DNA of 64,000 bases from assembly GCF_030814695.1 (NCBI RefSeq), contig NZ_JAUSVL010000001.1, positions 1,116,001-1,180,000 of the forward strand. The letters run 5' to 3'. The position numbers and the translations under genes are program-made. Each line of letters opens with the position of its first letter. Within the stretch, counting starts at the first letter, position 1. The DNA comes from Oligosphaera ethanolica (GTDB taxonomy: Bacteria > Verrucomicrobiota > Lentisphaeria > Oligosphaerales > Oligosphaeraceae). A model generated the notes under the pieces. That model searched no databases. It saw only the letters and a program-made list of their open reading frames with translations, and had not been told where the DNA came from. Of the stretch, positions 30,858-40,359 are shown piece after piece.

Positions 30858-31667
30858 TCAGCCACGGCCTGATTTTGCCAGCGCCTTGTGGTAGAGCGGT
30901 CCCACATGGCGATTCAGCGGGAAGGCATCGTGCAAGGCCGCCTGCACGAAGTCGTGCGCAGTCGCCACCGCCGCCGGCACACTCGCGCCCTTGGCCAGTT
31001 CGGCAGTAATGCAAGCCGAGAAAGTGCAGCCTGCACCATGCGTCCACGTGCTGTTCAGCCGCGGCTCTTCCCAGCGTTGGAAGGAGCGGCCATCAAAGAG
31101 GATGTCCAAGGATCGGTCCGGGAAGATGCGCGCGGCCTTGATCACCACATTGCGAACGCCGCGGTCATGAATGCGCCGTGCCGCGTCCTGCAACTCCTGT
31201 TCGTTGCTGATGCCATCCATACCGGCCAGCTGCGCGGCCTCAAAGGCATTGGGCGTAACCACTTCGGCGATCGGCAACAAATGCTTCACCATCGCGTAGG
31301 TGTTTTCCGGAAACAGCGCTTCGCTGGTGCCCTTGCAGACCATCACCGGATCAATCACCAGATGCGGCACTGCCGATGCCGCCAGCAGCTCGCCAACCAG
31401 CTCAATGATGGGCACCGTCGGCAACATGCCGGTCTTCACAGCATCGACGCCGATGCCCGGCAAAATGGTCGCATATTGCTCGCGGATCATCTCCAGTCCT
31501 ACGGGTTCCACGACGTGCGCCCAGGTGTCGGGCTTCATCGCCACCAGCACCGTCAACACGCTCATGCCGTAAACATCCCGTTCCTGGAAGGTCTTCAGAT
31601 CAGCCTGAATGCCCGCGCCGCCACTGCAATCCGAACCCGCTATGGTCAGGGCTTTTCTGGGTTTCAT
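30858..31667 (-). CDS. Pyridoxine/hydroxymethylpyrimidine kinase (PdxK/ThiD family)
   Basis: This 269-aa ribokinase-like enzyme shows ALTIAGSDCSGGAGIQADLK, the conserved start of the ThiD/PdxK family, and a C-terminal THGAGCTFSACITAELAKGA ATP/anion-hole motif. The segments GIGVDAVKTGMLPTV, VIDPVMVCKG and FPLNRHVGP match the Bacillus subtilis PdxK (ThiD-like pyridoxine kinase) wording more closely than ThiD proper, so vitamin B6 phosphorylation is the better guess; HMP kinase activity remains possible. ATG at 31667 is given; an in-frame TTG at 31673 sits closer to an AGGAG and is an alternative. No other thiamine or B6 gene is adjacent. Confidence 0.88.
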   Translation of the reverse strand: MKPRKALTIAGSDCSGGAGIQADLKTFQERDVYGMSVLTVLVAMKPDTWAHVVEPVGLEMIREQYATILPGIGVDAVKTGMLPTVPIIELVGELLAASAVPHLVIDPVMVCKGTSEALFPENTYAMVKHLLPIAEVVTPNAFEAAQLAGMDGISNEQELQDAARRIHDRGVRNVVIKAARIFPDRSLDILFDGRSFQRWEEPRLNSTWTHGAGCTFSACITAELAKGASVPAAVATAHDFVQAALHDAFPLNRHVGPLYHKALAKSGRG

Positions 31668-31797
31668 CGTCAATGCATCTCCTCAACAACTCGTACGCGT
31701 TCAAATACACACAATGCACACATCACAGTGAACCTCGTAATATATGCCGCCGACCCGGGAAAGAAACACGCCAGCAGGCGGATTTACACGCCCGGGG

Positions 31798-32165
31798 TAA
31801 GCGATCAGTGATTGTTAACAAAAACTGTGGTGCCTCTACGAGGCACAGTCTGTTGGCAGGCAGCGTCCCCAGGCTAAAGCCTGGGGTTAAGCATGGTTAA
31901 GCGCCTACGGCGCAGAAAGATAGTCATCGAATGAAGGTGGCTTTCAGCCCGGATCAGACAAAGCAAGTCGCCAGATCGGCCAAGTTCGGCCCGGAGGGCC
32001 GCACCATGCATAACCCCGGGTGAGGCGCCCGGAGGGCGCCGCAACCCGGGGTATGATAGCACGTTAGTATTGCGCCTGGAGGGCGCCACATTGGCGAGGC
32101 ACGTCGCGTCCCACCGCGCCAGCGAGATGCATGTCGTGCATCCAATATCAATGGCTGACCGAATA
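31798..32165. mobile_element. TIR-bounded non-coding element, copy 2
   Basis: The right end, TATCAATGGCTGACCGAATA at 32146-32165, is a near copy of the inner end of copy 1. The left end is degenerate (TAAGCGATCAGTGATTGTTA at 31798). 31967-32162 matches 9437-9635 with few changes, including the nested CCCGGG/GGCGCCC palindromes. It fills most of the gap between the PdxK-type kinase gene and the GT2 gene. No gene is seen. Confidence 0.6.
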
Positions 32166-32182
32166 CCGGCTTTCTTATTGCC

Positions 32183-32956
32183 TCACTCTTGCGAACCGTG
32201 CCGCAGGAGGCGGCGACGGATCAGCCACAGATCAACGAGCATCCGGAAGGCCGACCACGGGCGCACGGAACTCCCGCCGCGTTCGCTCCAGGCGATGGGG
32301 ACTTCCCGCAGATGCATGTCATGGTGCTGCTGGGCAAGCAGCAGCAGCTCGGCATCAAAGGCAAAGCCATCGCAGCGCATGTCGGCGGCCAAGGCCCGGG
32401 CCTTGGCGGTGGCCAGCAGCTTGAAACCGCACTGGCTGTCGTAAATCGTGCTGCCCAGGAAGCAGGAGAACAACGTCTGATACAGGCGCCCGAGAATATG
32501 CCGGAACAGCGTGCGTTGCACGAGCCGGTCGGCCGTCAACAGGCGAATGCCAACCAGTAGTGTGCGGCCTTGCCGCACGGCATCGTCGAGATAAAGCTGA
32601 AAGACCAGCGGCGACGCGGCCAAATCGGCATCGACATAGCCAACACAGGGCCTGGTGGCAGCCATAAAGCCCGCCCGGACAGCCGCGCCTTTGCCGCAAT
32701 TGCGCGGCAGGTCGACGATGCGCATGCCGCAAGGCTCAAGATCCCACGCCATGGCCGCCAGCACCTCGCGGCTGTTGTCCCGCGAACCGTCGTTGACGAA
32801 GATCCACTCCCAATCCAGAAACGCGTTAGCCGTGATCAGTTCGCGCCAGCGTTCGAGCCGCGGCGCTTCATTATAGCAGGGAATGACAACCGACACGGCG
32901 CCAATGGCCTGGGTGTGCGCTGTGGCGGTTTCCGGTCGGCCGCTCATTTCATACAT
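32183..32956 (-). CDS. GT2 glycosyltransferase, dolichol-phosphate-mannose-synthase type
   Basis: This 257-aa enzyme has the GT-A features of family 2: VSVVIPCYNEAPRLERWREL at the N-terminus, FVNDGSRDNS, the nucleotide-sugar motif NCGKGAAVRAGFM and the metal-binding VGYVDADLA (DxD-type). YDSQCGFKLLATAKARAL and the RGGSSVRPW segment are typical of polyprenyl-phosphate-sugar transferases such as DPM1/ALG5 relatives. No membrane helix is present. It probably makes a lipid-linked sugar for envelope glycans. ATG at 32956 follows GGAGG by 6 nt; the longer open frame is not used. It is the last gene downstream of gspE on the same strand. Confidence 0.85.
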   Translation of the reverse strand: MYEMSGRPETATAHTQAIGAVSVVIPCYNEAPRLERWRELITANAFLDWEWIFVNDGSRDNSREVLAAMAWDLEPCGMRIVDLPRNCGKGAAVRAGFMAATRPCVGYVDADLAASPLVFQLYLDDAVRQGRTLLVGIRLLTADRLVQRTLFRHILGRLYQTLFSCFLGSTIYDSQCGFKLLATAKARALAADMRCDGFAFDAELLLLAQQHHDMHLREVPIAWSERGGSSVRPWSAFRMLVDLWLIRRRLLRHGSQE

Positions 32957-33069
32957 AACGGGCCTCCATGAACCGCCAAAACACAGTCTGGGAACGCAAG
33001 CACAACCACACCCCAGGCAGAAACTGCCGAGGTGGGCAAACACGTGTCAGCACAGTCCGGCCGCTTGAC

Positions 33070-34848
33070 TTATTCCGTCTCGCCCAGGTCATAGCTGATC
33101 TGGAAGGTGCTGGTAATACGCTGGACTTCCTCAATGGTCGTCTGGCCCAGGCTGACCTTTTCCCAGCCGTCCTGCCGCAAGGTCCGCATGCCATGTTCAA
33201 TGGCCGTCTTGCGCAAGACGCTGGTGCCGGCTTCCGCCGATACGAGGTCCTGAATCTCCTCGTCAAGCAGGAATATCTCATAAATAGCCACCCGCCCGCG
33301 GTATCCGCTCTGGTCGCATTCCAGACAGCCCGCGCCCTTCCAGGCTTTGACATCTTCAGCGGCTATGCCGAGGACGTCGGCAATCTCGGCACGTTCGCGA
33401 CGGCTGATATTCTCGTCTTCCACCTTGCAGTGTTTGCAGATGCGGCGCACCAGGCGCTGGGCCAAGGCTGCAACCATGGACGCCGCAACCAAGTAGGGCT
33501 CAACACCCATGTTCACCAGGCGGTTGACAGCGCCAACCGAGTCGTTGGTGTGCAAGGTCGACAAAACCAGGTGCCCCGTCAACGCCGACTGAATGGCGAT
33601 GTCGGCCGTCTCGTTGTCACGAATTTCACCGACCAGAATGATGTCAGGGTCGTGCCGCAATATAGAGCGCAGAGCGCTGGCGAAGGTCAGGCCGATTTCC
33701 GCGTGCATCTGAATCTGGCTGGTGCCCTGCAACTCGTACTCAACCGGGTTCTCAACCGTGATGATCTTGCGCTCGGGATTCTTGTCCCGCACAAAGGCCA
33801 ACGCGGCATACAGCGTCGTCGTTTTACCACTGCCGGTCGGCCCCGTCACCAAAACAATGCCATGAGGCAGAGACACCAGCCGCTTGAGAATGGTCAGCTG
33901 GAACTTGTTCAAGCCCAGCTCACTCATGTCAAGAAATATCGCGCTGCTGTTCAACACCCGCAGACAGATCGTCTCGCCAAAACGCGTCGGCATGATGGAC
34001 ACGCGCAAATCAGAGGTCTCACCGCCAAGGATCAGCCGAATACGGCCGTCATGCGGCAGACGCTTCTCGGCAATGTTCAGCCGCGCCATGATCTTTAAAC
34101 GGGACACGATCGCGTCGTGCAACGCAACCATGCCCGGCGGCGTCGGGATTTCCCGCAGCATGCCGTCAATGCGGTAACGCAGACGAACTTTACCACGGAA
34201 GGGCTCAATGTGAATATCCGTCGTGTGCTGGCGAATGGCCTCGGTAATGATCTCATTCACCAGCTGGATGATGCTGGCATCCTCGCTCTGCGCCCCGGTA
34301 TCGAGATTCTGCTCTTCCCGGTCATCAAAGGTGCCCTCGACCGCCTCGATGTTCTGAGTGCGGCGATCCTGAGTGATCTGAATGACCTTGCCGGCACCAA
34401 TGCCGTAAATTTTCTTCAAGGTCGTGCTGATTTCATTGGGCGTGGCCAAGACCGGATCCAGACGCACACCCAACAACAGTCGCAAATTTTCCCGGTCGTG
34501 CAGATTGGGCGGGTTGGCAAAAGCCGCCTTCATCGTGCCACGCTCCAGGGTAATGGGCACAAACTGATAGTGCAAGGCGACCTTGGGCGACACCTTCTGC
34601 GTGGCGGTCTCGCTGATTTCAATTTCACCCAATATCAAAAAAGGCACGCCAGTAACCTGGCTCAGAGCCCGGTAGACCAGCTCCTGACTGGCAAAACCCA
34701 AATCCAGGATGGCCTGATGCGCGGGCGCCTGCTCGCGACGCATACGCCGCCGAACCTGGTCGGCCTGCTCGTCATTGATCACCCGCTGCGCCAACAAAAT
34801 GCCAAGAACATCGCCGCCGGCCGCCAAGGGATTAAGCGTCTCACTCAT
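33070..34848 (-). CDS. gspE: Type II secretion/type IV pilus assembly ATPase (GspE/PilB)
   Basis: This 592-aa protein has an N-terminal GSPII_E domain (residues ~10-150) and an AAA-type motor core: Walker A VTGPTGSGKTTTLYAA (residues 335-343 central), the Asp box IIT-VENPVEY, Walker B ILVGEIRDNETADIA, the His box LVLSTLHTNDSVGAVNRL, and a C-terminal tetracysteine zinc motif (RICKHCK, GCLECDQSGYRGR). It drives pseudopilus or pilus polymerisation. Its start overlaps the upstream gene stop by 8 bp (ATGAGTGA), so the two are coupled. The partner platform protein GspF is about 19 kb away. Both PilB and GspE naming are possible. Confidence 0.94.
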   Translation of the reverse strand: MSETLNPLAAGGDVLGILLAQRVINDEQADQVRRRMRREQAPAHQAILDLGFASQELVYRALSQVTGVPFLILGEIEISETATQKVSPKVALHYQFVPITLERGTMKAAFANPPNLHDRENLRLLLGVRLDPVLATPNEISTTLKKIYGIGAGKVIQITQDRRTQNIEAVEGTFDDREEQNLDTGAQSEDASIIQLVNEIITEAIRQHTTDIHIEPFRGKVRLRYRIDGMLREIPTPPGMVALHDAIVSRLKIMARLNIAEKRLPHDGRIRLILGGETSDLRVSIMPTRFGETICLRVLNSSAIFLDMSELGLNKFQLTILKRLVSLPHGIVLVTGPTGSGKTTTLYAALAFVRDKNPERKIITVENPVEYELQGTSQIQMHAEIGLTFASALRSILRHDPDIILVGEIRDNETADIAIQSALTGHLVLSTLHTNDSVGAVNRLVNMGVEPYLVAASMVAALAQRLVRRICKHCKVEDENISRRERAEIADVLGIAAEDVKAWKGAGCLECDQSGYRGRVAIYEIFLLDEEIQDLVSAEAGTSVLRKTAIEHGMRTLRQDGWEKVSLGQTTIEEVQRITSTFQISYDLGETE

Positions 34849-35479
34849 CGATCGTCACTTTCTTTTCCTTGCCTAGCTCCAACGCGACTTCCTTGCCCTT
34901 GCCGTAGCTCAAAACAACCCGCTGCGCATCAAACGAACGCACGGTCATCGCATTGAAAACACGACCATTCGCCGGTAGATAAAATTTCCGCCCGACGCTC
35001 TGGGCCTGCTTGTTCCCCTTGCTGTTCTTCGCGTCAATAAAGGCCATCTCTTTGCCCGTGATGCCCTTGTACAACCCACGGTACTTGACGGTGATCACCC
35101 ACGGCGGCTCCTTCTTGTCCGGCACCGACGGCTTGTCACCCTGCTTGGGCGGCTGGGCAACCGCAGTACCACCCTGTTTGGGCGGCGTCCCACCACCCTG
35201 TTTGGGTGTCTCGGGAGCCTTGGGTATGGTCAGCTGCCTGCGAAACACCATCGGATTTACGCCCGGCGGCAAGTCCTTCACCGGCTTGACGAAGGAGAAG
35301 GTGCTGGTGTCGAAATAATTGGGCAGTGCCGGCAAGCTGCTGCCCTGACCGGTGGAACCACCATTGTCCTTCAGCGTATTATACGCGGCGAACAGCAGCA
35401 CCAGCAGCACCAGTAGCGCAATAGCCATCAAGATGGCGCGCTCCCATTCCTGCTTGAGCTTTTCTACTACATTCTTCAT
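34841..35479 (-). CDS. Small inner-membrane linker protein, GspC/PilP-like (Amuc_1099-like position)
   Basis: This 212-aa protein has a short cytoplasmic N-terminus, one membrane helix (ILMAIALLVLLVLLFAAYNT, residues ~16-36), then a Pro/Gly/Gln-rich periplasmic linker and a C-terminal domain of about 85 residues (VITVKYRGLYKGITGKEMAF, RVVLSYGKGKEVALELG). This is the layout of GspC or PilP, which connect the inner-membrane platform to the secretin. Sequence similarity to either is not obvious, so the call rests on layout and position between the PilO-like gene and gspE. The stop overlaps gspE by 8 bp. Confidence 0.6.
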   Translation of the reverse strand: MKNVVEKLKQEWERAILMAIALLVLLVLLFAAYNTLKDNGGSTGQGSSLPALPNYFDTSTFSFVKPVKDLPPGVNPMVFRRQLTIPKAPETPKQGGGTPPKQGGTAVAQPPKQGDKPSVPDKKEPPWVITVKYRGLYKGITGKEMAFIDAKNSKGNKQAQSVGRKFYLPANGRVFNAMTVRSFDAQRVVLSYGKGKEVALELGKEKKVTIDE

Positions 35480-35502
35480 GAACTAGTTCCCACTTCTGCT
35501 GC

Positions 35503-36573
35503 TTATATTCCCGCTGGTTTCGGTTCAATAACTTGCCTACGGCTGCTGCGCACCGGTGTGCCTGGCGTCGGCCGGAAAAATGACGAGCAGACGACCACGG
35601 CCGTGATGTTGCGTAATTCCAGCAGGCCATTTTCACCCGTCGGCCGCTTGACCTCACCTCGGGGAGTCTTGAACACCCGGTTCACTGTACCATCGGGATC
35701 AACCAGTATCTGCAACGCCGGCTGCGGCTGTTCTGCCAGCAGCTCCATCTGCTTCATCGGCAAAAAACACTCCTCGGTTTGCAGCGACTGAACAAATTTG
35801 ATGAAGTTGTCCATCGTCCCTTCCACTTGCAGCCGCACTGGAAATTCCAGCAGATACGGTTCCTTGTCCTGCGGATCAAGACTATAGGAAATCATCGGCA
35901 ACACGCTTATTTTGGATGGCCGGCCCAGCCCAGCCCGCGTCAGCGATGGGTCGTTGGCAACCCGTAGGTTATTATCACGAGCACGGCGAACCACTTCTTG
36001 CACAGTCCACAATTTCAAGATCATCTGATACTTTTCGGGTTCGGCAGTGGACTCGTCCATGCCAAAGATCGACGGTTCCAATACGACCCTCATGCCCTGC
36101 AACATGGAATCTGTACGGTCATAGAGATCCTTGTACTCCGTCTGCGAGGCCTTGGTCACAAAATTGGTGGCGTCGCCATAGGCGTTTATAATATTCTGGT
36201 CAAACATGCTCGTAGCGTGTTTCATCACCAACTCGGCCTTGTCCTGCAGCCCCAAGTCACGGGTGTCAGCCGCAAAAAGGCTGGGAACGGCCGCATCACC
36301 ATCCTTAACGCTCTTTTTCATCCCGACGAGCTTTTGCTGATAGCTTTGCAGCAGTGAATTGAGCCGCGCAGAGTCTTTCGGCCAGGACGAGTCGCTGAGT
36401 TTCTTGTCCACCGACGCATGCTCACTGACCAGTTCCGAGAACGCTTTCCATTGCGGGCGGAGAAAAAACATGCCGTACAACACCCCGGCAACCACCAGCA
36501 GAAACATCACCACCAGCAATGCCCGGTGCTGCTCAGGCAGTTCATGAAATTTATCTTCCAATTTCATACTCAT
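35503..36573 (-). CDS. PilO-like pilus assembly protein (Amuc_1100-like)
   Basis: This 356-aa protein has one membrane helix near the N-terminus (ALLVVMFLLVVAGVLYGMFF) followed by a coiled coil and a ferredoxin-like periplasmic domain (MISYSLDPQDKEPYLLEFPVRLQVEGTMDN read in two parts). This is the architecture of PilO/GspM and of Amuc_1100, the outer-surface-active Akkermansia protein encoded in the equivalent operon position. It pairs with PilN in the inner membrane to align the pilus machine. It lies between the PilM-PilN fusion gene and the GspC-like gene. GGA lies just before the ATG; a second Met is at codon 3. Confidence 0.72.
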   Translation of the reverse strand: MSMKLEDKFHELPEQHRALLVVMFLLVVAGVLYGMFFLRPQWKAFSELVSEHASVDKKLSDSSWPKDSARLNSLLQSYQQKLVGMKKSVKDGDAAVPSLFAADTRDLGLQDKAELVMKHATSMFDQNIINAYGDATNFVTKASQTEYKDLYDRTDSMLQGMRVVLEPSIFGMDESTAEPEKYQMILKLWTVQEVVRRARDNNLRVANDPSLTRAGLGRPSKISVLPMISYSLDPQDKEPYLLEFPVRLQVEGTMDNFIKFVQSLQTEECFLPMKQMELLAEQPQPALQILVDPDGTVNRVFKTPRGEVKRPTGENGLLELRNITAVVVCSSFFRPTPGTPVRSSRRQVIEPKPAGI

Positions 36574-36644
36574 TTCATTCCAGCTCGTTGTCGTGACATC
36601 TATATCCCCCTACTGCTTAGCGCCGTCGCGGCAGCACCGGCCCA

Positions 36645-38564
36645 TCATCCTTTTTTGCTGCCTTTGGCTTTTGGCGGCGGTGGCTCCGGTAGAGTAATCG
36701 GCTTCTTGGCAAAAGGTAATTTCAAAAAGAACTGCGTGTATTCATCAAGAGCCGGACGTTTCGGATTCGTATTGACCTGGAAGCCCTGGAGGAATTTTGC
36801 CCATGGCTCGATGACTTCCAATTCCCGGCCGGTCCACTCGCTGCTTTCATCAAGCCAGTCGACGCCGGTGAAGTAGTTTTCTGGCCCCTTCGTATCTGTT
36901 TCCGAAGTGCCGACGGCTTTTGGGTCATTGAGATTATTCTGAATAGCAAGGACGGCCTCGAAGCGTTTATTTTCAACAATCGGCGTAAAACCGCCCAGGA
37001 CCATGTATGTCAGCAATGGCATGGTGCTCACGTTGGTATAGCCAAGCCCTGCGTTAGCTTTGCCGTCTTTTGCAGGCGTCGCCCCCCCAAACATTGCACC
37101 AGAACCCGCCATAGCGGCAGCGGCAGGTGGCCCCAGCGACGGGCCGCCTTTGCCCTTATCATCCTTAACCGCCGCATTGGCACGATGACTGAATTCATCG
37201 GCCAGATAGACGCTCCACACGCCATCGGGAAAGGCCTCGCTCAGTTTTTCCATACTCTCAACAAAACGGTGGGGACGCCCACCGTATTCCACGATGGGCA
37301 ACAGCATTTTCTGATATGAGGCGATCTGATCTTGCACCGCATCAAGCTTGGGTACCACCGAACTACATTGTTTCAGCTCCCGCAGCTGCTCCTCAAGGCG
37401 CCGCTGCCCTTGAGACCAATGAACATGAAAGGACGCCATCACCCCATACACCAGCAGGAAGAACAGCGCCGCCGCCGCCGCCAGATAGGGAAAACGCAGG
37501 ATGCGCTCCTTCTGCCAGCGCAATAGTTTGGGAATCAGCGACAAATGGAAGCGCACCTCGCCAAGGCCCTGCAGAGCCAGGCCATAGGCGACAGCGTAGG
37601 TCGGAGCAATCTGGCCATTGATTTCCGGCCCGAAAAGGGCCACCTCGCAACCATAGGTCCGCGCCAGATGCCGCGCCAGCCCCGGCAGCTGCGCGCCGCC
37701 ACCGCAGAGCCAGATGCGCTCAATCAGGGCATCCTTGAGCTCGCTATGCTCGCCACCCCGCCAGTGGTCGATGGCTGTACGCAACTCGGCTTCGAGCTGG
37801 CGCATCGCCAGCAGCAGGGACTGCTCGTCGTTAACATCGTCCAGCGTCAGACTTTTTTTCCTGACATCTGCTTCCGCCTCCGTACAGCCCAGCGCGTGGG
37901 CCAGCACTTGCGTGAAGCGCAGTGAACCGAACATCAGACTGCCCACATAAAGCACCTCGCCACCGGCGAGCACCACCACCGTCGAATTTTCGTGACCAAT
38001 GTCGATCACCAATCGCGGCGCCTGGGCACTGGCCTCTTCCGGCCGCAAGTGAAACAGGGCATTGACCGCTGCCATGCCGGACATGGCCATGTCGTCCAAC
38101 CGCAGACCCATACCAGCATAGCGTTCGGCGAATTCATCGACGGTCGTCTCACGGCAAATGCCGATCAGTACGGGATTGTTCCGTCCAAAAACCGCCGGCA
38201 TGGGCTGATAGTCGTAGATGAAAGTGGCTTCCGACAGCCCCGCCAGATGCAGCGTCTCGTAGCGGACCATCTTGGCCAGCTCGTCAGCCTTGACCCCGGC
38301 GGTGAAATCGCTGATCTGCGTCGTGGCCAGGTACTGCGGCAGTGACACGCAAAGCGGCTGCTTCTGACAATTAATCTTTTCCTGCAGCCATGGCGCAATG
38401 CTGGCATTCAGTTCGGACTCGTCCAGCAGGCCCTCTTCCTTGATGTCCAGCAGCGCATGGCCCGACAAGACGATACCCTTGCCGCGGCGGTCAAGCCGCA
38501 GTGCTTTTACCGTCGTCTGGCCGATGTCCAGTCCAATGCCTGTTGTGTGACGTGTGATTCGCAT
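36645..38564 (-). CDS. PilM-PilN fusion protein
   Basis: This 639-aa protein combines two pilus parts that are usually separate. Residues 1-340 are an actin-like PilM domain: GIGLDIGQTTVKALRLDR (phosphate 1), RLVIDIGHENSTVVVLAGG (phosphate 2) and IWLCGGGAQLPGLARHLA (adenosine motif). After about residue 360 comes a membrane helix (FPYLAAAAALFFLLVYGVMA), then a coiled coil (RRLEEQLRELKQC) and a periplasmic domain like PilN, with a Gly/Ala-rich insert around residues 490-520 and a Pro/Lys tail. Fused PilMN forms also occur in PVC relatives. It starts 7 bp after the secretin stop, so the genes are in one operon. Confidence 0.83.
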   Translation of the reverse strand: MRITRHTTGIGLDIGQTTVKALRLDRRGKGIVLSGHALLDIKEEGLLDESELNASIAPWLQEKINCQKQPLCVSLPQYLATTQISDFTAGVKADELAKMVRYETLHLAGLSEATFIYDYQPMPAVFGRNNPVLIGICRETTVDEFAERYAGMGLRLDDMAMSGMAAVNALFHLRPEEASAQAPRLVIDIGHENSTVVVLAGGEVLYVGSLMFGSLRFTQVLAHALGCTEAEADVRKKSLTLDDVNDEQSLLLAMRQLEAELRTAIDHWRGGEHSELKDALIERIWLCGGGAQLPGLARHLARTYGCEVALFGPEINGQIAPTYAVAYGLALQGLGEVRFHLSLIPKLLRWQKERILRFPYLAAAAALFFLLVYGVMASFHVHWSQGQRRLEEQLRELKQCSSVVPKLDAVQDQIASYQKMLLPIVEYGGRPHRFVESMEKLSEAFPDGVWSVYLADEFSHRANAAVKDDKGKGGPSLGPPAAAAMAGSGAMFGGATPAKDGKANAGLGYTNVSTMPLLTYMVLGGFTPIVENKRFEAVLAIQNNLNDPKAVGTSETDTKGPENYFTGVDWLDESSEWTGRELEVIEPWAKFLQGFQVNTNPKRPALDEYTQFFLKLPFAKKPITLPEPPPPKAKGSKKG

Positions 38565-38571
38565 AGTACTC

Positions 38572-40359
38572 TTACTGGGCAGCGGCCGGCGTCACTTCGA
38601 CGTATTCGCCGCGGTCATTGATCACGTTGGCGGTAACAAATATCAGCAGATTGAGTGGCGTGTCCGTCTCAGCCGTATGCCGGAAGAGAACCCCTAAGTA
38701 AGGAATGTCACCAAGCAACGGAATTTTAGTAACTTTTACGCTCTTAATGCGTTCCATCATACCACCAAGAATAACCGTTTGGCCGCTGGCCACTCCAACT
38801 GTGGTCGAAATCATTTTTTCTTTGGTGCGCGGCAATTTCACTGCCGTCACGCCTCCACCATCCCCACCAGAACTGGCATATGATTCCCAGCCCAGAAAAT
38901 CTTTAATTTCCGGCTTTAAGCCCAACAGCACAGTACGACCATCATTGCCGACGTTGACTCGTACATCAAAGGTTATACCAAGGGGTAACTGCACCGGCGT
39001 TCCCGTTGGCACCAAAGTCTGGGTTTGATTTGAATCGCCACTTGATGTGCCCAGCGATACTGTTTGCACATCGTATTCTTCAAAGTAGTAGATATTGTCC
39101 CCCATACGGAAACGCGCCGTGCGGTTATTCATCACCGTCACCCGTGGCGCGCTCAAGGTAACCGCCGAAGCCTTGTTCTCAATCGCACTAACCAGGACGT
39201 CAAAGGTGCGGTCGGCAATCACGCCACTCAGGTTCATCAGGCCTACCCCTGTATCAGCCCCTGACTGTATCGCTCCTAACTCCGTCAGCAAATTTGTCAC
39301 TTTGACTCCCTCTGGATCTTCAGGATCCAGTCCGGCAATGACGTTGCTTTGCTTGATCTCCACCCCCAGATCGCTCAAGTCATTTTGGCCAATGGAAATA
39401 AAACGCGCCTCAATCACCACTTGGTAGGGCGGCTTGTCAAATTCGCGCACGAGTTCTTCTACCAGACGCAAATTTTCCCGCGAATCCTTGACCACCAACA
39501 CATTTCGGTTGCGGAAAATCCGGAAACTAGCCCCAACTGGACTGTTGACTAAAAGGGCCGTCAACACATCTTCCAAGTCATTGTCAACTTCTTCTCCCCC
39601 CTGCGGAACAACGGGCAAGGCCCCCTGCGGCAGGCGGATAATGCGCGTCTCCAGCTGCGGTCCCTCGCTGACTTCAAGACTGCGGGTGACCCAAATGAGA
39701 TTTTCACCGAGGTTGAAGGCTATGCCCATGTTCCGGGCAATGTACCCAAACAGCTCCTTGAGCGGGACTTCGCTGACGCTGATGGTGAGGGTCTTCTCCT
39801 CCTGCAGCGCTTCATCGGCAATGACATTGAGCCCTTCGGCGTTAAGCGCTTGCACCAGCTCGGCGACGCCGGCGTTAGTCAGGTTGATCGTCACCTTGCG
39901 GTTCACCAGCTCTTCCATCGGTCCCGGCGGCAGTTCTATTGGCTCCAGGCTTGAATCAATCACCACCGTTTTGCCGTAGTTGGCAGGCAGCACCCCCGCC
40001 TGCTGAATCTCCTGCAGCATGGTGCCCTGGCTGAGATTCTGCTCGGCCGCCAGGGGCTTCATGGCGCGTGCCTGCGCAATACTCTCCTGCAAATACCCCA
40101 CTTCGTCCTGGAACAAATCCAATTTCAGCAGCGGCTGAATGCTGGCTTCGGCGGCGTCGATTTCGCCGCGCTCCAGCTGTTTGTGGGCCGTGTCCAAGCG
40201 CCGCCGGATGACGGCGCGAAATTCGCGCTGTTCATTGGCCTTGGCGACGGCCTCAATGTCTTCGGGCGTCTGGGGTTTGAGCGGATCACTAGGCAAGTGC
40301 GCACAGGCCCCCATTAGCACCAGAATGCCTGCCATCGACAACAGCCCAATTTTTCTCAT
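38572..40359 (-). CDS. Secretin, PilQ/GspD family, as a lipoprotein
   Basis: This 595-aa outer-membrane channel protein has a lipoprotein signal (MRKIGLLSMAGILVLMGAC, Cys 19). An N-terminal helical region is followed by STN/N0-N1-type domains (VTINLTNAGVAELVQALNAE, KTLTISVSEVPLKELFGYI) and the C-terminal secretin domain (VIEARFISIGQ, TTVGVASGQTVILGGMMERI, IPLLGDIPYLGVLFRH). It forms the exit pore for the pilus or secreted proteins. ATG at 40359 is preferred because it gives the lipobox and has GAGG 9 nt upstream. It heads the operon running through gspE. Whether the machine is T2SS or T4P cannot be decided from the secretin alone. Confidence 0.92.
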   Translation of the reverse strand: MRKIGLLSMAGILVLMGACAHLPSDPLKPQTPEDIEAVAKANEQREFRAVIRRRLDTAHKQLERGEIDAAEASIQPLLKLDLFQDEVGYLQESIAQARAMKPLAAEQNLSQGTMLQEIQQAGVLPANYGKTVVIDSSLEPIELPPGPMEELVNRKVTINLTNAGVAELVQALNAEGLNVIADEALQEEKTLTISVSEVPLKELFGYIARNMGIAFNLGENLIWVTRSLEVSEGPQLETRIIRLPQGALPVVPQGGEEVDNDLEDVLTALLVNSPVGASFRIFRNRNVLVVKDSRENLRLVEELVREFDKPPYQVVIEARFISIGQNDLSDLGVEIKQSNVIAGLDPEDPEGVKVTNLLTELGAIQSGADTGVGLMNLSGVIADRTFDVLVSAIENKASAVTLSAPRVTVMNNRTARFRMGDNIYYFEEYDVQTVSLGTSSGDSNQTQTLVPTGTPVQLPLGITFDVRVNVGNDGRTVLLGLKPEIKDFLGWESYASSGGDGGGVTAVKLPRTKEKMISTTVGVASGQTVILGGMMERIKSVKVTKIPLLGDIPYLGVLFRHTAETDTPLNLLIFVTANVINDRGEYVEVTPAAAQ

